Origin: RGIG5579 sp045597125
Lineage (GTDB): Bacteria > Bacillota > Clostridia > Oscillospirales > SIG627
Assembly: GCA_045597125.1 (NCBI GenBank)
Contig: JAZODR010000038.1
Coordinates: 1 to 64,000 of the forward strand
DNA: 64,000 nucleotides
Reading direction: 5' to 3'
A program made the translations under genes and the position numbers. This document shows, one piece after another, positions 23,688 to 32,174 of the stretch (positions are counted from its first letter, which is position 1; each line of letters starts with the position of its first letter). Below the pieces are notes generated by a model. The model was not told the origin of the DNA, ran no database searches, and worked only from the letters and a program-made list of their open reading frames with translations.

Positions 23688-25370
23688 CTATTTGATTCGT
23701 TTAACGGGAGTTTGTGGTTCTTTGCCTTGCTTGAAATCTGTAATCAATTTTTCAATTTCTTTTTTTGTTTCCACGGAGAAAATATAGTGGTGATTTTCAA
23801 TGCCTTTTTCTTTGAGAAGCTTCTTTCTGTCCGCCATATAAAAGGGGACGGAATTGTAGACTACGTAACGTCTGCCTTCCTGTAGTATAGGAAATTTGAA
23901 TCCTTTTCGGTCAATGAGAAGGGAGGCTTCCGGATTCTTCTCCAAGAGCATTACGGGAATTCTGCCGTAAACTATGGCGCTTTTTTCTCCCCGCAGATCG
24001 CGAATCTGGGAGGTGTTGAGTTCCGCGGAGATCACAGCATCAATAAGCGGGGGGTAGGCATTTAATGAGAAACTGTTGGTAATGTTCAGTCGGAAATCGC
24101 CGTGAAGAACAAAGTCGAATCCATCCAAAAGACGAAAATGCCCGATGTTGCCAACCATGGCGTGACGAGCGCCTTGGTCATAAGCTTTTTTTAATTGTTG
24201 GCGTACCACCCCCTCTTCTTCAGGGAAAATAACAGGTGGCATCAACACTCCGTTTGCTTTTGTACCGTCAAAGACTGCTAAGGGAAGATAGATTTCATGA
24301 AAAAAGTCGGTTTCGGGAATTTGCTCTGCATACTGAAATCGTGCGGAGCGGTGGAACCGAGGTTTTGTCTTTGGTGGCAAAACAGGCACATTCGGAAAAA
24401 TTTTCTCGCGGGTTATTTGAATTGATTTTGCGCTTCTACCTGAATCCGTAAAACAGATACGCCGGGTGGCAGTTTGTTCCTTATCCCGATTCGTTCGGGT
24501 GCCCAGCATAGCGGAGTGCAAATTTTTGACGAAATATCCGTCGGTAAAACCGCTTCGGGAAAAAACATCGGAAAGACGCGTCATTTCTTGGTCGGTGGCA
24601 CTTCTTTCTTCGTCCAAAAGGTTGCGCCAAATACGCGATACCGTATATACATATTCGGGGCTTTTCATTCTGCCTTCAATTTTCAAAGAAGAAATTCCCA
24701 TTTGCAGAATCTCGGGAATATGTTTTGCCAGACATAGATCGCGAAAGCTGATGGGATATTTGCCTCCGTTGTAGGGAAGTCTGCAGGGCTGGGCACATTC
24801 TCCTCGATTGCCGCTACGGTCTCCAATCATACTGCTCATGAGACATTGTCCTGATGCACTTGCGCAAATGGCACCGTGAACGAACAATTCCGTTTCGATG
24901 GGGCTTTCTTTGCAAAGGGTGGCGATATTGTTTCGATCCATTTCACGGGCAAGAACCATGCGGGAAAACCCGCGCTCTTTCAAAAATTCTGCCGCGCCTA
25001 CACTATGACCTGACATCTGGGTGCTTCCGTGGAGTTCCAAGTCAGGGAAGGTATCTTTTAGGAGGGAAGAAAAGCCTATGTCTGCAAGAATCAGGCCGTC
25101 GCATTTTGCATCGTACAGAAAACCCACAAAATCCAAAGCGCGGGACAGGGCGCGGTCAGTCAGGAGGGTATTTAGGGTTATGTAAACACGTACGCCCTTT
25201 TCGTGGCATTTTTGAATGGCGCGAGAAATTTCTTCGCGTGTGAAATTTTTTGCATTCATTCGCGCATTGAATTCCGTTCCGCCGAAATATACTGCATCCG
25301 CTCCGCCAAGCAGCGCCGCTTGTAGGGTGTCAGCACCGCCTACGGGACATAAAAGTTCGGGCTTTTTCAT
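23688..25370 (-). CDS. U32 family peptidase / rRNA-tRNA hydroxylation type protein
   Basis: The 560-aa protein has the U32 core: opening ELLCPVGGADTLQAALLGGADAVYFG and the signature ELFVHGAICASASGQCLMSS (about 163-182) with the downstream NRGECAQPC. The C-terminal half (about 340-560) is a second domain. Long U32 proteins of this type include RlhA and TrhP, which take part in prephenate-dependent hydroxylation of 23S rRNA or tRNA; protease activity is doubtful. ATG 25370 follows GGAGGG. Which RNA is modified cannot be told from the sequence. Confidence 0.88.
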   Translation of the reverse strand: MKKPELLCPVGGADTLQAALLGGADAVYFGGTEFNARMNAKNFTREEISRAIQKCHEKGVRVYITLNTLLTDRALSRALDFVGFLYDAKCDGLILADIGFSSLLKDTFPDLELHGSTQMSGHSVGAAEFLKERGFSRMVLAREMDRNNIATLCKESPIETELFVHGAICASASGQCLMSSMIGDRSGNRGECAQPCRLPYNGGKYPISFRDLCLAKHIPEILQMGISSLKIEGRMKSPEYVYTVSRIWRNLLDEERSATDQEMTRLSDVFSRSGFTDGYFVKNLHSAMLGTRTNRDKEQTATRRICFTDSGRSAKSIQITREKIFPNVPVLPPKTKPRFHRSARFQYAEQIPETDFFHEIYLPLAVFDGTKANGVLMPPVIFPEEEGVVRQQLKKAYDQGARHAMVGNIGHFRLLDGFDFVLHGDFRLNITNSFSLNAYPPLIDAVISAELNTSQIRDLRGEKSAIVYGRIPVMLLEKNPEASLLIDRKGFKFPILQEGRRYVVYNSVPFYMADRKKLLKEKGIENHHYIFSVETKKEIEKLITDFKQGKEPQTPVKRIK

Positions 25371-25513
25371 CGAATCCCTCCTTCTCTGAATAGTTATACA
25401 ATATAATATCATATTTTGTCGAAAAAGAAAAGAGTTTTTGAGGAAAAAGCATTCGATAACAAGAATGTATTGCTATTATAAAAAAAAGGTATTACTGGTT
25501 TTTGTTGGATTGG

Positions 25514-25541
25514 TTGACAATTGTTTCTCTATTGATAGAAT
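25514..25541 (+). promoter_or_regulatory. Promoter of AspT-like permease gene
   Basis: TTGACA (25514-25519), 16-nt spacer, TAGAAT (25536-25541), 34 nt before the ATG. The rest of the 25371-25575 gap is A+T-rich and must hold the minus-strand promoter of the U32 gene, which I could not place with certainty. Confidence 0.6.
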
Positions 25542-25575
25542 AATAGGAGAGTTGTTATCTAGATAAGGAGTTTAT

Positions 25576-26802
25576 ATGATTACGTTTAGCATTGCAGGTA
25601 TTGCATTTTTAATGTTTAGTATTATGGTGATTGCGGCATTGGGATATATGCTGGGCAGAATTACCATCAAAGGCGTTTCGCTTGGTACTGCAGGTGTATT
25701 TATCGTAGCACTGCTGTTTGGCGCTTTGTTCCCCAATGTTCTCAGCGATGCGCTGACAATCAAGGTTGATGGGGAGGCGGTCTCCTATGCGTCCAACGCT
25801 TTGAAGGTTATTGAGAATTTGGGACTGATTCTTTTTGTGGCTTCCGTAGGTTTTATTGCAGGGCCCAATTTCTTTTCCAATTTCAAGAAAAATTTTAAGT
25901 CTTATATCCTTATTGGATTGATTATTATTATTGCAGGCGGTCTTTCTGCTGTGGGATGTATTTGTTTTGGCAGATTGGTTGAAGGCGGTCAGGCAGGCTT
26001 CGATCCCAAGGAACTGACGGCGATGGTCGTAGGGCTTCTTTCGGGTTCTTTGACTTCTACTCCCGCTTTTTCGGCGGCAAAGGAAACGGTTGATTCTGCT
26101 TACGAGGCTGCCGTTACCGTTGGTCACGGTATTGCATATCTTTTCGGTGTCATCGGCGTAGTCCTTTTTGTTCAGCTTGTTCCGAAGATGTGCAAGGCAA
26201 ATATGGATAAAGAAAGAGCATTGCTCACGGTCAGCGGACAAGCGTCAAAGACTAAAAAATCCAAGAAACTGATCGAGCTTGATGAATTCGGTATTGCTGC
26301 TTTTGCCACGGCTGCGGTGCTGGGATTGCTTTTGGGTGGTGTGAAGATTGCAAAATTCTTTTCCCTGGGTACTACAGGTGGCACATTGATCGTTTCTTTG
26401 GTCATCGGCTATATTGCACATATCGGTCCTATTAGTCTGATGCCGAAGGAAGGGACGCTGAAGGTATTTCGTGAGGTGGGCTTGATGCTGTTTTTGATCG
26501 GCGCAGGTATTGCAGGCGGAATCAGTTTTCTTGAGTATTTTGATATTATGTATTTTGTTTACGGTGTGATTATGACCATTATTCCTATGATCGTAGGTTT
26601 TTTCTTCGCAAAGTATGTACTCAAGTTGAGCCTTTTAAACAATCTCGGTTCCATCACCGGCGGTATGACCTCTACCCCTGCCCTTGGCACCTTGATCAAT
26701 GTTGCAGGAACTGAGGATGTTGCAGCCGCTTATGCCGCAACCTATCCCATCGCTTTGATTGTAGTTGTTTTGATTTCCCAGTTCTTGATTATTTTGTTTT
26801 AA
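25576..26802 (+). CDS. AspT/YidE-type permease
   Basis: The 408-aa membrane protein has two homologous halves, each with the signature of the aspartate:alanine exchanger family: GLLSGSLTSTPAFSAAKE in the first half (about 151) and SITGGMTSTPALGTLINVAG in the second (about 357). About ten helices are predicted. The family member AspT exchanges dicarboxylate amino acids for their decarboxylated products. In AspT and YidE two RCK-C domains separate the halves, but here only about 40 hydrophilic residues (CKANMDKERAL to KKLIELDEFG) do so. Substrate unknown. Confidence 0.85.
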   Translation: MITFSIAGIAFLMFSIMVIAALGYMLGRITIKGVSLGTAGVFIVALLFGALFPNVLSDALTIKVDGEAVSYASNALKVIENLGLILFVASVGFIAGPNFFSNFKKNFKSYILIGLIIIIAGGLSAVGCICFGRLVEGGQAGFDPKELTAMVVGLLSGSLTSTPAFSAAKETVDSAYEAAVTVGHGIAYLFGVIGVVLFVQLVPKMCKANMDKERALLTVSGQASKTKKSKKLIELDEFGIAAFATAAVLGLLLGGVKIAKFFSLGTTGGTLIVSLVIGYIAHIGPISLMPKEGTLKVFREVGLMLFLIGAGIAGGISFLEYFDIMYFVYGVIMTIIPMIVGFFFAKYVLKLSLLNNLGSITGGMTSTPALGTLINVAGTEDVAAAYAATYPIALIVVVLISQFLIILF

Positions 26803-26808
26803 ACAATG

Positions 26809-26840
26809 AAAAAAGCTCTCTGATTCAGAGAGCTTTTTTC
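26809..26840 (+). terminator. Terminator of permease gene
   Basis: AAAAAAGCTCTCTG-ATT-CAGAGAGCTTTTTT. Confidence 0.9.
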
Positions 26841-26873
26841 TGTTTTTGGATACAAAAATGGAAGAAAATTGCC

Positions 26874-26902
26874 TTGAAAAGTAAATCCCTTTTTGTTATA
26901 CT
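26874..26902 (+). promoter_or_regulatory. Promoter of NahK-like kinase gene
   Basis: TTGAAA (26874-26879), 17-nt spacer, TATACT (26897-26902). Confidence 0.7.
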
Positions 26903-26932
26903 GATTTTCGTAATAACAAAAAGGAGCAGATT

Positions 26933-27997
26933 ATGGAACAAATTTATTCCGTTTTGAAAAATTTCAAGATTGAAGGCACCGTGCAAAGTGTAGAGCGTTA
27001 CGGAAACGGTCATATTAACGATACCTATCTTGTAGTATGTCAACCCTATCATCGTTATATTTTGCAGAGAATCAATACCTCTATTTTTCGCGATGTGGAA
27101 AGCCTGATGGAAAATATTTCTCAAGTAACCGCTTTCCTAGGTGAGCGTGCAGAAGAGAAGAGATCTGTTTTGACTTTGATTCCAACTACTGACTCTAAAA
27201 GCTTCTTTATGGACGAAAGCGGCGCTTGGCGAATTTACGACTTTGTTGAGGATTCTCTTTGTTTGGAGCGACCCGAAGGGGAAGAGGATTTTTACCAGTG
27301 CGCGTATGCCTTCGGTGCATTTCAGAAACTTCTGGCAGATTTTCCCGCCCATAATTTGAGTGAGACTATTCCCGCATTTCACAATACTCCTAAGCGATAT
27401 GCAGATTTTTGCAAAGCAGTTGAGGAGGATGTATTTGGCAGAAGAAAAGATGTAGAGGAAGAAATCGCCTTTGTTCATGCGCGGAAAGATTTCTATTCTG
27501 TGCTTTTGGATGCTGAGAAGAGGGGGGATTTGCCTTTGCGAGTCAGCCACAATGATACCAAGTGTAACAATGTGCTTTTGGATGCTTCTACCCGCAAGGG
27601 ACTTTGCGTTATTGACCTTGATACCGTAATGCCCGGCTACAGCGTGACCGATTTCGGCGATTCCATTCGTTCCGGCGCCTCTACCGGTGCTGAGGATGAA
27701 AAGGATTTGTCTAAGGTGAATTTTGATTTGAATCTTTACAAGGCATACGTGGATGGCTTTTTGGCAGGTTGCGGTGGGTCTTTGCCTGCAAGCGAGATTG
27801 CTTTGCTTCCTGAGGGGGCAAAGATGATGACTATTGAGTGCGGGATGCGTTTCTTGACAGATTACTTGCAGGGAGATACCTATTTTAAGACTTCTTATCC
27901 CGGCCATAATTTGGTACGCTTCCGTACTCAGATGAAACTGGTTCAAGGTATGGAAGAAAATTGGGACGAAATGAAAAAGATCGTTTTGGAAAAATAA
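26933..27997 (+). CDS. N-acetylhexosamine 1-kinase-like phosphotransferase
   Basis: A 354-aa member of the aminoglycoside phosphotransferase/choline kinase fold. The opening GNGHINDTYLV (about 24-34) and YILQRINTSIF match NahK-type kinases. The catalytic HNDTKCNNVLLD (about 205) holds the Asp-Asn pair, and VIDLDTVMPGYSVTDFGD holds the metal-binding Asp. NahK phosphorylates GalNAc or GlcNAc at C1 in the salvage of mucin and milk sugars, which would suit nagA elsewhere in the window. It is monocistronic, with promoter and terminator. Confidence 0.82.
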   Translation: MEQIYSVLKNFKIEGTVQSVERYGNGHINDTYLVVCQPYHRYILQRINTSIFRDVESLMENISQVTAFLGERAEEKRSVLTLIPTTDSKSFFMDESGAWRIYDFVEDSLCLERPEGEEDFYQCAYAFGAFQKLLADFPAHNLSETIPAFHNTPKRYADFCKAVEEDVFGRRKDVEEEIAFVHARKDFYSVLLDAEKRGDLPLRVSHNDTKCNNVLLDASTRKGLCVIDLDTVMPGYSVTDFGDSIRSGASTGAEDEKDLSKVNFDLNLYKAYVDGFLAGCGGSLPASEIALLPEGAKMMTIECGMRFLTDYLQGDTYFKTSYPGHNLVRFRTQMKLVQGMEENWDEMKKIVLEK

Positions 27998-28032
27998 AAA
28001 AACACGATGGCAATTTGCCATCGTGTTTTTTA
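27995..28032. terminator. Terminator shared by convergent genes
   Basis: AAAAACACGATGGCAA-TTTGCCATCGTGTTTTTT, overlapping the stop codons of both the kinase and the Lrp gene. Confidence 0.9.
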
Positions 28033-28470
28033 TTTAGAAAATATGTTCACATCTCTTGATTCTACGGGAGTAGAGAAGACAACCTGTGTGCTGGTTCTTC
28101 CATAGCGCTGAAGAGTACCCAAAAAGGCTTCCAATTCAGAGGTGGTGCGGAAGGCAACTTTGATCAGCTGGGAATACTGTCCTGTAATACAGGAGCATTC
28201 CAGAACGTTGGGACAATCCTTGATAAAGGGATAAAAATCGGTTTTTTTTGACGGTTCCATTTCCAGACTGATAAATGCAGTTACGTCGTAGCCGAGCATT
28301 GCGCGATCAATGGTCATATGATAACCCTTGATCAGACCGCTCTGAGAAAGACGGTCAATTCTTGCCGAAACGGCGGGTGAAGAAAGAAATACCTCTTTGG
28401 CAATTTCCTTTACGGGTATACGGGCGTTTTCCTGTAGCATTTGTAGAATTTTTTCATCAACCTTGTCCAT
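28030..28470 (-). CDS. Lrp/AsnC family regulator
   Basis: A 146-aa feast/famine regulator: an N-terminal winged helix (VKEIAKEVFLSSPAVSARID, about 20-39) and a C-terminal RAM/AsnC effector domain with the ECSCITGQYSQLIKVAF segment (about 92). It probably binds an amino acid or small ligand and controls genes as an octamer. No target is obvious, since its neighbours are a sugar kinase (convergent) and rluA. It has its own promoter. Confidence 0.94.
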   Translation of the reverse strand: MDKVDEKILQMLQENARIPVKEIAKEVFLSSPAVSARIDRLSQSGLIKGYHMTIDRAMLGYDVTAFISLEMEPSKKTDFYPFIKDCPNVLECSCITGQYSQLIKVAFRTTSELEAFLGTLQRYGRTSTQVVFSTPVESRDVNIFSK

Positions 28471-28512
28471 AGTCGGTTCCTCGTTTATTAAAAATAATTT
28501 CGCACTGAAACT

Positions 28513-28540
28513 ATTTTACCACTAAAAATACAAAATGCAA
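28513..28540 (-). promoter_or_regulatory. Promoter of Lrp-type gene
   Basis: Minus strand TTGCAT (28535-28540), 16-nt spacer, TAAAAT (28513-28518). Confidence 0.55.
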
Positions 28541-28571
28541 GAAAAACAGCAATAAAACTTTATAATATTAA

Positions 28572-29225
28572 TTATATCACCTTGTTATAGTCAAACAGAT
28601 CCCAAGGATATTTTTTTTCGGGAGAAACAGAAAAGGAAAGCATTTCTCCGCTTGTTGGATGGGGGAAGGAGAGAGCACAGCAGAACAAAGCCAAGCTGTC
28701 ACCATTTCCTCCGTACTTTCGATCGCCGTAAAGAGGCATCTTTCTAGAGGCAAATTGTACGCGGATTTGATGAGTGCGCCCCGTTTCGGGCAATACTCGT
28801 ACTAAGGAAAGACCGTCCTGCGTATGCATCACTTCATAATGCAACCGTGCATCCTTTACCCCGCGGCGTGGTCTTTTTACGGGAAAAACTTTTCTTTTCC
28901 CGCGGTCAAAAAACAGAAGGTCTTCCAAAACGTCTTTTGGCTCTTTGGGTCTTGCAGTGAGAATTGCCAGGTATTCCTTAACAAATTTCTTATCCTGTAA
29001 AGCTCTGCTTAAAGCCGCGGCGGCTTTGGAGGTTCTCGCAAATACCATAATTCCCGCAGTTTCACGATCCAAACGATGAACGGGAAAAATCTTGCCACCA
29101 AGCCCTTCTTCTAAGATGGAAAGCATACTGACCTGATTTTTTTCATCCGATTGGGAAAGGACCCCTGAAGGCTTTATAGCAACTGCCAGATGCTCATCCT
29201 GATATAAAATAGCCTTAGTGTCCAT
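28572..29225 (-). CDS. RluA-family pseudouridine synthase
   Basis: The 217-aa enzyme has the RluA active-site motif HRLDRETAGIMVFART (about 51-66) with the catalytic Asp, and ETGRTHQIRVQFA (about 146). It lacks an S4 domain. Such enzymes isomerise uridines in rRNA or tRNA; the target site cannot be assigned. Its start overlaps the end of murC by 11 bp, so it is read after murC. Confidence 0.93.
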   Translation of the reverse strand: MDTKAILYQDEHLAVAIKPSGVLSQSDEKNQVSMLSILEEGLGGKIFPVHRLDRETAGIMVFARTSKAAAALSRALQDKKFVKEYLAILTARPKEPKDVLEDLLFFDRGKRKVFPVKRPRRGVKDARLHYEVMHTQDGLSLVRVLPETGRTHQIRVQFASRKMPLYGDRKYGGNGDSLALFCCALSFPHPTSGEMLSFSVSPEKKYPWDLFDYNKVI

Positions 29226-30597
29226 AGGAATCCAGAATTAAATCGGTGAGATTTACAATGGTTCCGGCGCCCATAATGATGAGTAGGCCTTCACGGGTTT
29301 GTTCTTTCAGATACTTTGTAATTTCAGCAAAATTGCCACGATAGGTAAGGCGTTCGCTTTGCTTAGCAAGAATCGGAGATTCAATGCCCGGTACAGGCTT
29401 TTCTCTTGCCGGATAAATATCTGCCAGTATTACTTCATCTGCCAGAGAAAGAGAAGAAACAAATTCGGGCCAATAGGCCTGGGTTCTGGTGTAGGTATGC
29501 GGCTGAAATACTACCGTAATGTGGGAGTGACCCAGTTTTTTTGCGGCAAGTAGCGTTGCACGGATTTCGTCGGGGTGATGTGCATAGTCATCAAACACCT
29601 GCATGTTATTGCATTTTCCTCGGTATTCAAATCTCCTCTTAACTCCTCGGAAAGCTTCCAGACCTTTGCGGATAGAATCACCATCAATTCCGGATAAATA
29701 TGCTGCAGAGGCGGCAGCAAGAGCATTGGAAACGCTATGCTCGCCCGGTACGGAAAGTTTTACGGAGCAAAGAAAACCTTTTTTCACCATAATATCGAAG
29801 GCGTAAAATCCTTTTTCTTCCCGTATATTTTCACACCAAAGGTCTGCTTTTTCTTTTGAGGAAAAGAAAAAGGTAGGTGCCAAGGTGCTGGATGCCACTT
29901 CCATAGCTCCCCGATTATCGTGGTTAAAAATTGCGGCGCCGTCTTTGGCAATGTTTGTGAATTTCACAAAGGAAGTGATTACGTCTTCTAATGTGGGGAA
30001 GAAGTCCGCGTGGTCATGTTCTACGTTGAGAACTACAGCAAGACGAGGAAAGAAATCCAAAAAAGAATTTTGGTATTCACAGGCTTCAAAGAGAAAATCC
30101 TGACCGTTCCCTAAACGATATGTACTGTTCAGTTCGGGGAGGACCGCGCCTGCCATTACGGTTGGATCCCGATCCTCGGCAAGCATAAAAATAGAAGAAA
30201 GCATACCTGTAGTGGAGCTTTTTCCGTGAGTGCCGGAAATACCGATTGGATTTTTCCTTTGCTTCATTAAAAGACCCAAAAACTTTGCACGCGGCATCAT
30301 AGGAAGCCCTAATTTCTTGGGATACGAGAAAACAATATCGTCCTCGTGAATGGCGCCGGTATATACCACAAGCTGGACATTGTCGTATGCTGATTGTTCA
30401 AAATTTGTATATACGGGGATATTCTCGGCCATAAGCTTTCTTGTGATATCGCTTTCCGCCGCATCGTAGCCGGCTACCGTACAGCCGTATTTTTTTGCTG
30501 TGAAGGCAAGGGAGGACATACTGACGCCACCGATTCCCAAAAAGAAAATATTGGGCTTTTTGTCCAAGAAATTGAGAGAAGTTGCATTTTTTTTCAT
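29215..30597 (-). CDS. murC: UDP-N-acetylmuramate--L-alanine ligase
   Basis: MurC adds the first amino acid of the peptidoglycan stem peptide. The 460-aa chain has the three Mur domains: an N-terminal UDP-binding fold (FFLGIGGVSMSSLAFTAKKYG), a central ATPase (GISGTHGKSSTTGML, about 117) with FEACEYQNSFLDF, and a C-terminal part containing DDYAHHPDEIRATL (about 322) and VVFQPHTYTRT. All catalytic blocks are intact. The gene stands outside a dcw cluster and is paired with an RluA-type synthase. Confidence 0.97.
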   Translation of the reverse strand: MKKNATSLNFLDKKPNIFFLGIGGVSMSSLAFTAKKYGCTVAGYDAAESDITRKLMAENIPVYTNFEQSAYDNVQLVVYTGAIHEDDIVFSYPKKLGLPMMPRAKFLGLLMKQRKNPIGISGTHGKSSTTGMLSSIFMLAEDRDPTVMAGAVLPELNSTYRLGNGQDFLFEACEYQNSFLDFFPRLAVVLNVEHDHADFFPTLEDVITSFVKFTNIAKDGAAIFNHDNRGAMEVASSTLAPTFFFSSKEKADLWCENIREEKGFYAFDIMVKKGFLCSVKLSVPGEHSVSNALAAASAAYLSGIDGDSIRKGLEAFRGVKRRFEYRGKCNNMQVFDDYAHHPDEIRATLLAAKKLGHSHITVVFQPHTYTRTQAYWPEFVSSLSLADEVILADIYPAREKPVPGIESPILAKQSERLTYRGNFAEITKYLKEQTREGLLIIMGAGTIVNLTDLILDSYGH

Positions 30598-30676
30598 AAT
30601 TTCACCTAAAATTCACATAAGGATGTTAGAATTTGCTTAAATAGGGAGACTAATTTTTAATGAAGGAGAAAAGACG

Positions 30677-30958
30677 ATGCAGATTACCGATGTAAAAATC
30701 AGAAAAACTTTTACGGAAGGGCCGATGCTTGCTGTTGCAAGTGTTACCCTGGGAGATGTTTTTGTCGTTCACGATGTGAAGGTTATCATTGCTAATGATC
30801 GCCGCTTTATCGTAATGCCCAGTCGCAAAAATGCCGATGGAACTTACCGCGATATTGCTCATCCCATTACCGCTGAATTTCGCACAGATTTGGAAAAGGC
30901 TGTGCTTGCCGCATACGAAGCAGCATTGGCAGAGGCTCCTCTTGACGATACTCTTTGA
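30677..30958 (+). CDS. spoVG: Septation/regulatory protein SpoVG
   Basis: At 93 aa it matches SpoVG from end to end: opening MQITDVKIRKTF, then AVASVTLGDVFVVHDVKVI and FIVMPSRKNADGTYRDIAHP. SpoVG binds nucleic acid and affects septum formation at sporulation onset and several other genes. AAGGAG lies 9 nt before the ATG. It is divergent from murC; I could not identify its promoter with confidence. Confidence 0.96.
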   Translation: MQITDVKIRKTFTEGPMLAVASVTLGDVFVVHDVKVIIANDRRFIVMPSRKNADGTYRDIAHPITAEFRTDLEKAVLAAYEAALAEAPLDDTL

Positions 30959-31028
30959 TATATTATATCTTTTATTATATCTTTTTTTCCGCGCTTTTGC
31001 AAGAGCCTTGAAAAAATAGAGAAAACAA

Positions 31029-31056
31029 GAAAAAGGGGGAGCGATCCCCTTTTTTC
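31029..31056 (+). terminator. Terminator after spoVG
   Basis: AAAAGGGG-GAGCGAT-CCCCTTTTTT, about 70 nt after the spoVG stop. Confidence 0.75.
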
Positions 31057-31062
31057 TTATGC

Positions 31063-31092
31063 TTGACGATGCGCATCCTTGTTTGTTATAAT
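31063..31092 (+). promoter_or_regulatory. Promoter of membrane-protein gene
   Basis: TTGACG (31063-31068), 18-nt spacer, TATAAT (31087-31092). Confidence 0.7.
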
Positions 31093-31124
31093 GTGTGCAT
31101 CAGCGAAAGAAAGGAACTTTTTAA

Positions 31125-32102
31125 GTGGAAAAAATTACTTTCAAAAAAATGCTTCCTCAGCAGAAGACGGTACGCTTTCTGCTTGCAACTTTGTTTCTGA
31201 CCGTGGGAATTTATCTTGCCTATCCCGTCCACGGAATTTTGGCAACCTTTCCCGTTTGTTTTGTCTTTTCCGTTTTGGCGTTCCTTCTAAATGATTGTCT
31301 GGGTATGCATCTGACAAGCGCTGCAGGTATTGCATTTTTTTATAGTCTGATGACTGATTTTTACGACCCTTTTATCTTTACTTTGTTTTGTGCTGCTTCT
31401 GCCTTTTTGGCTGCCCTGACGGTGCGCTCCATACGAGCACTTTCAAAAGGGAAAAAAATTTTTCTCTTCTTGAGTCTTGTTGTGGCAGGAAGCGTTCTCA
31501 CGGTGTTGCTTAGCGGAACCCCCAGTTCCTTTCTTTCAGCAGAAAAGGATGCTCGGGAGTATCTAAATAAAACCTACCCGGACCAAAAATTTGAAGCGGT
31601 GACCGTTTATTATAATGCTCGAAAAAAATGTTATGCGGCAGAGGTAGAGTATTTGTATGAGGGAAATATTTTAAGTTCTTCTGTTTTGTTTTCCAAAAAT
31701 GTCGAAGATGGTTTTTTGGACGATTTTGTGTCCTGGATGCAGGAAAAGCGCAAATCTGTTTTTATTGACGTGGTCAAAAAGAGCGGTGAGGATGTTTTAA
31801 TCAATTCCGCAGGTTTGACCGAGAAAACATTCGATGGTATATTTCGCGGCTCTTATGGAATTTTTGGAACAGAAATGGAGCCTCTTTTCCATTTTTCTGC
31901 TACCTTCCGCGAGGAAAAGCCTGAGCGGGTCGATTTTGCCGATGCTTGTCGCAATGTGATGGATACGATGAAGGAGCAAGGCTTTGACTATGGCTCTGTT
32001 ACCTTTTATGCTTTGGATGCAGGGAATGTGGTGTACGAATGTACCGTCACTCCCGAAACCGATTCCGAGCTTGTTCTAAGCCTTATAAAATACACAAAAT
32101 AA
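31125..32102 (+). CDS. Membrane protein of unknown function
   Basis: The 325-aa protein has about four transmembrane segments in its first 135 residues (FLLATLFLTVGIYLAYPV; ATFPVCFVFSVLAFLL; FIFTLFCAASAFLAALTV; IFLFLSLVVAGSVLTVLL). A soluble domain of some 190 residues follows, with two YYNARKKCYAAEVEYLYEG / TFYALDAGNVVYECTV-like beta segments that look like an internal duplication. The start is GTG at 31125 with AAGGA 9 nt upstream. I recognise no family. It is followed by a terminator. Confidence 0.75.
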   Translation: MEKITFKKMLPQQKTVRFLLATLFLTVGIYLAYPVHGILATFPVCFVFSVLAFLLNDCLGMHLTSAAGIAFFYSLMTDFYDPFIFTLFCAASAFLAALTVRSIRALSKGKKIFLFLSLVVAGSVLTVLLSGTPSSFLSAEKDAREYLNKTYPDQKFEAVTVYYNARKKCYAAEVEYLYEGNILSSSVLFSKNVEDGFLDDFVSWMQEKRKSVFIDVVKKSGEDVLINSAGLTEKTFDGIFRGSYGIFGTEMEPLFHFSATFREEKPERVDFADACRNVMDTMKEQGFDYGSVTFYALDAGNVVYECTVTPETDSELVLSLIKYTK

Positions 32103-32105
32103 CGA

Positions 32106-32134
32106 AGAAAAGACCGCGAAACGCGGTCTTTTCT
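32106..32134 (+). terminator. Terminator between two membrane-protein genes
   Basis: GAAAAGACCGCG-AAA-CGCGGTCTTTTC. Confidence 0.8.
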
Positions 32135-32138
32135 AATG

Positions 32139-32167
32139 CCTTTTATCATAGAATTTGATAAAAGGAG
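32139..32167 (+). promoter_or_regulatory. Hairpin covering the ribosome binding site
   Basis: A perfect 10-bp inverted repeat, CCTTTTATCA-TAGAATT-TGATAAAAGG, whose right arm includes AAAGG of the AAAGGAG ribosome binding site at 32161-32167. In RNA it would hide the site of the gene starting at 32175. Confidence 0.6.
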
Positions 32168-32174
32168 ATAGGAT

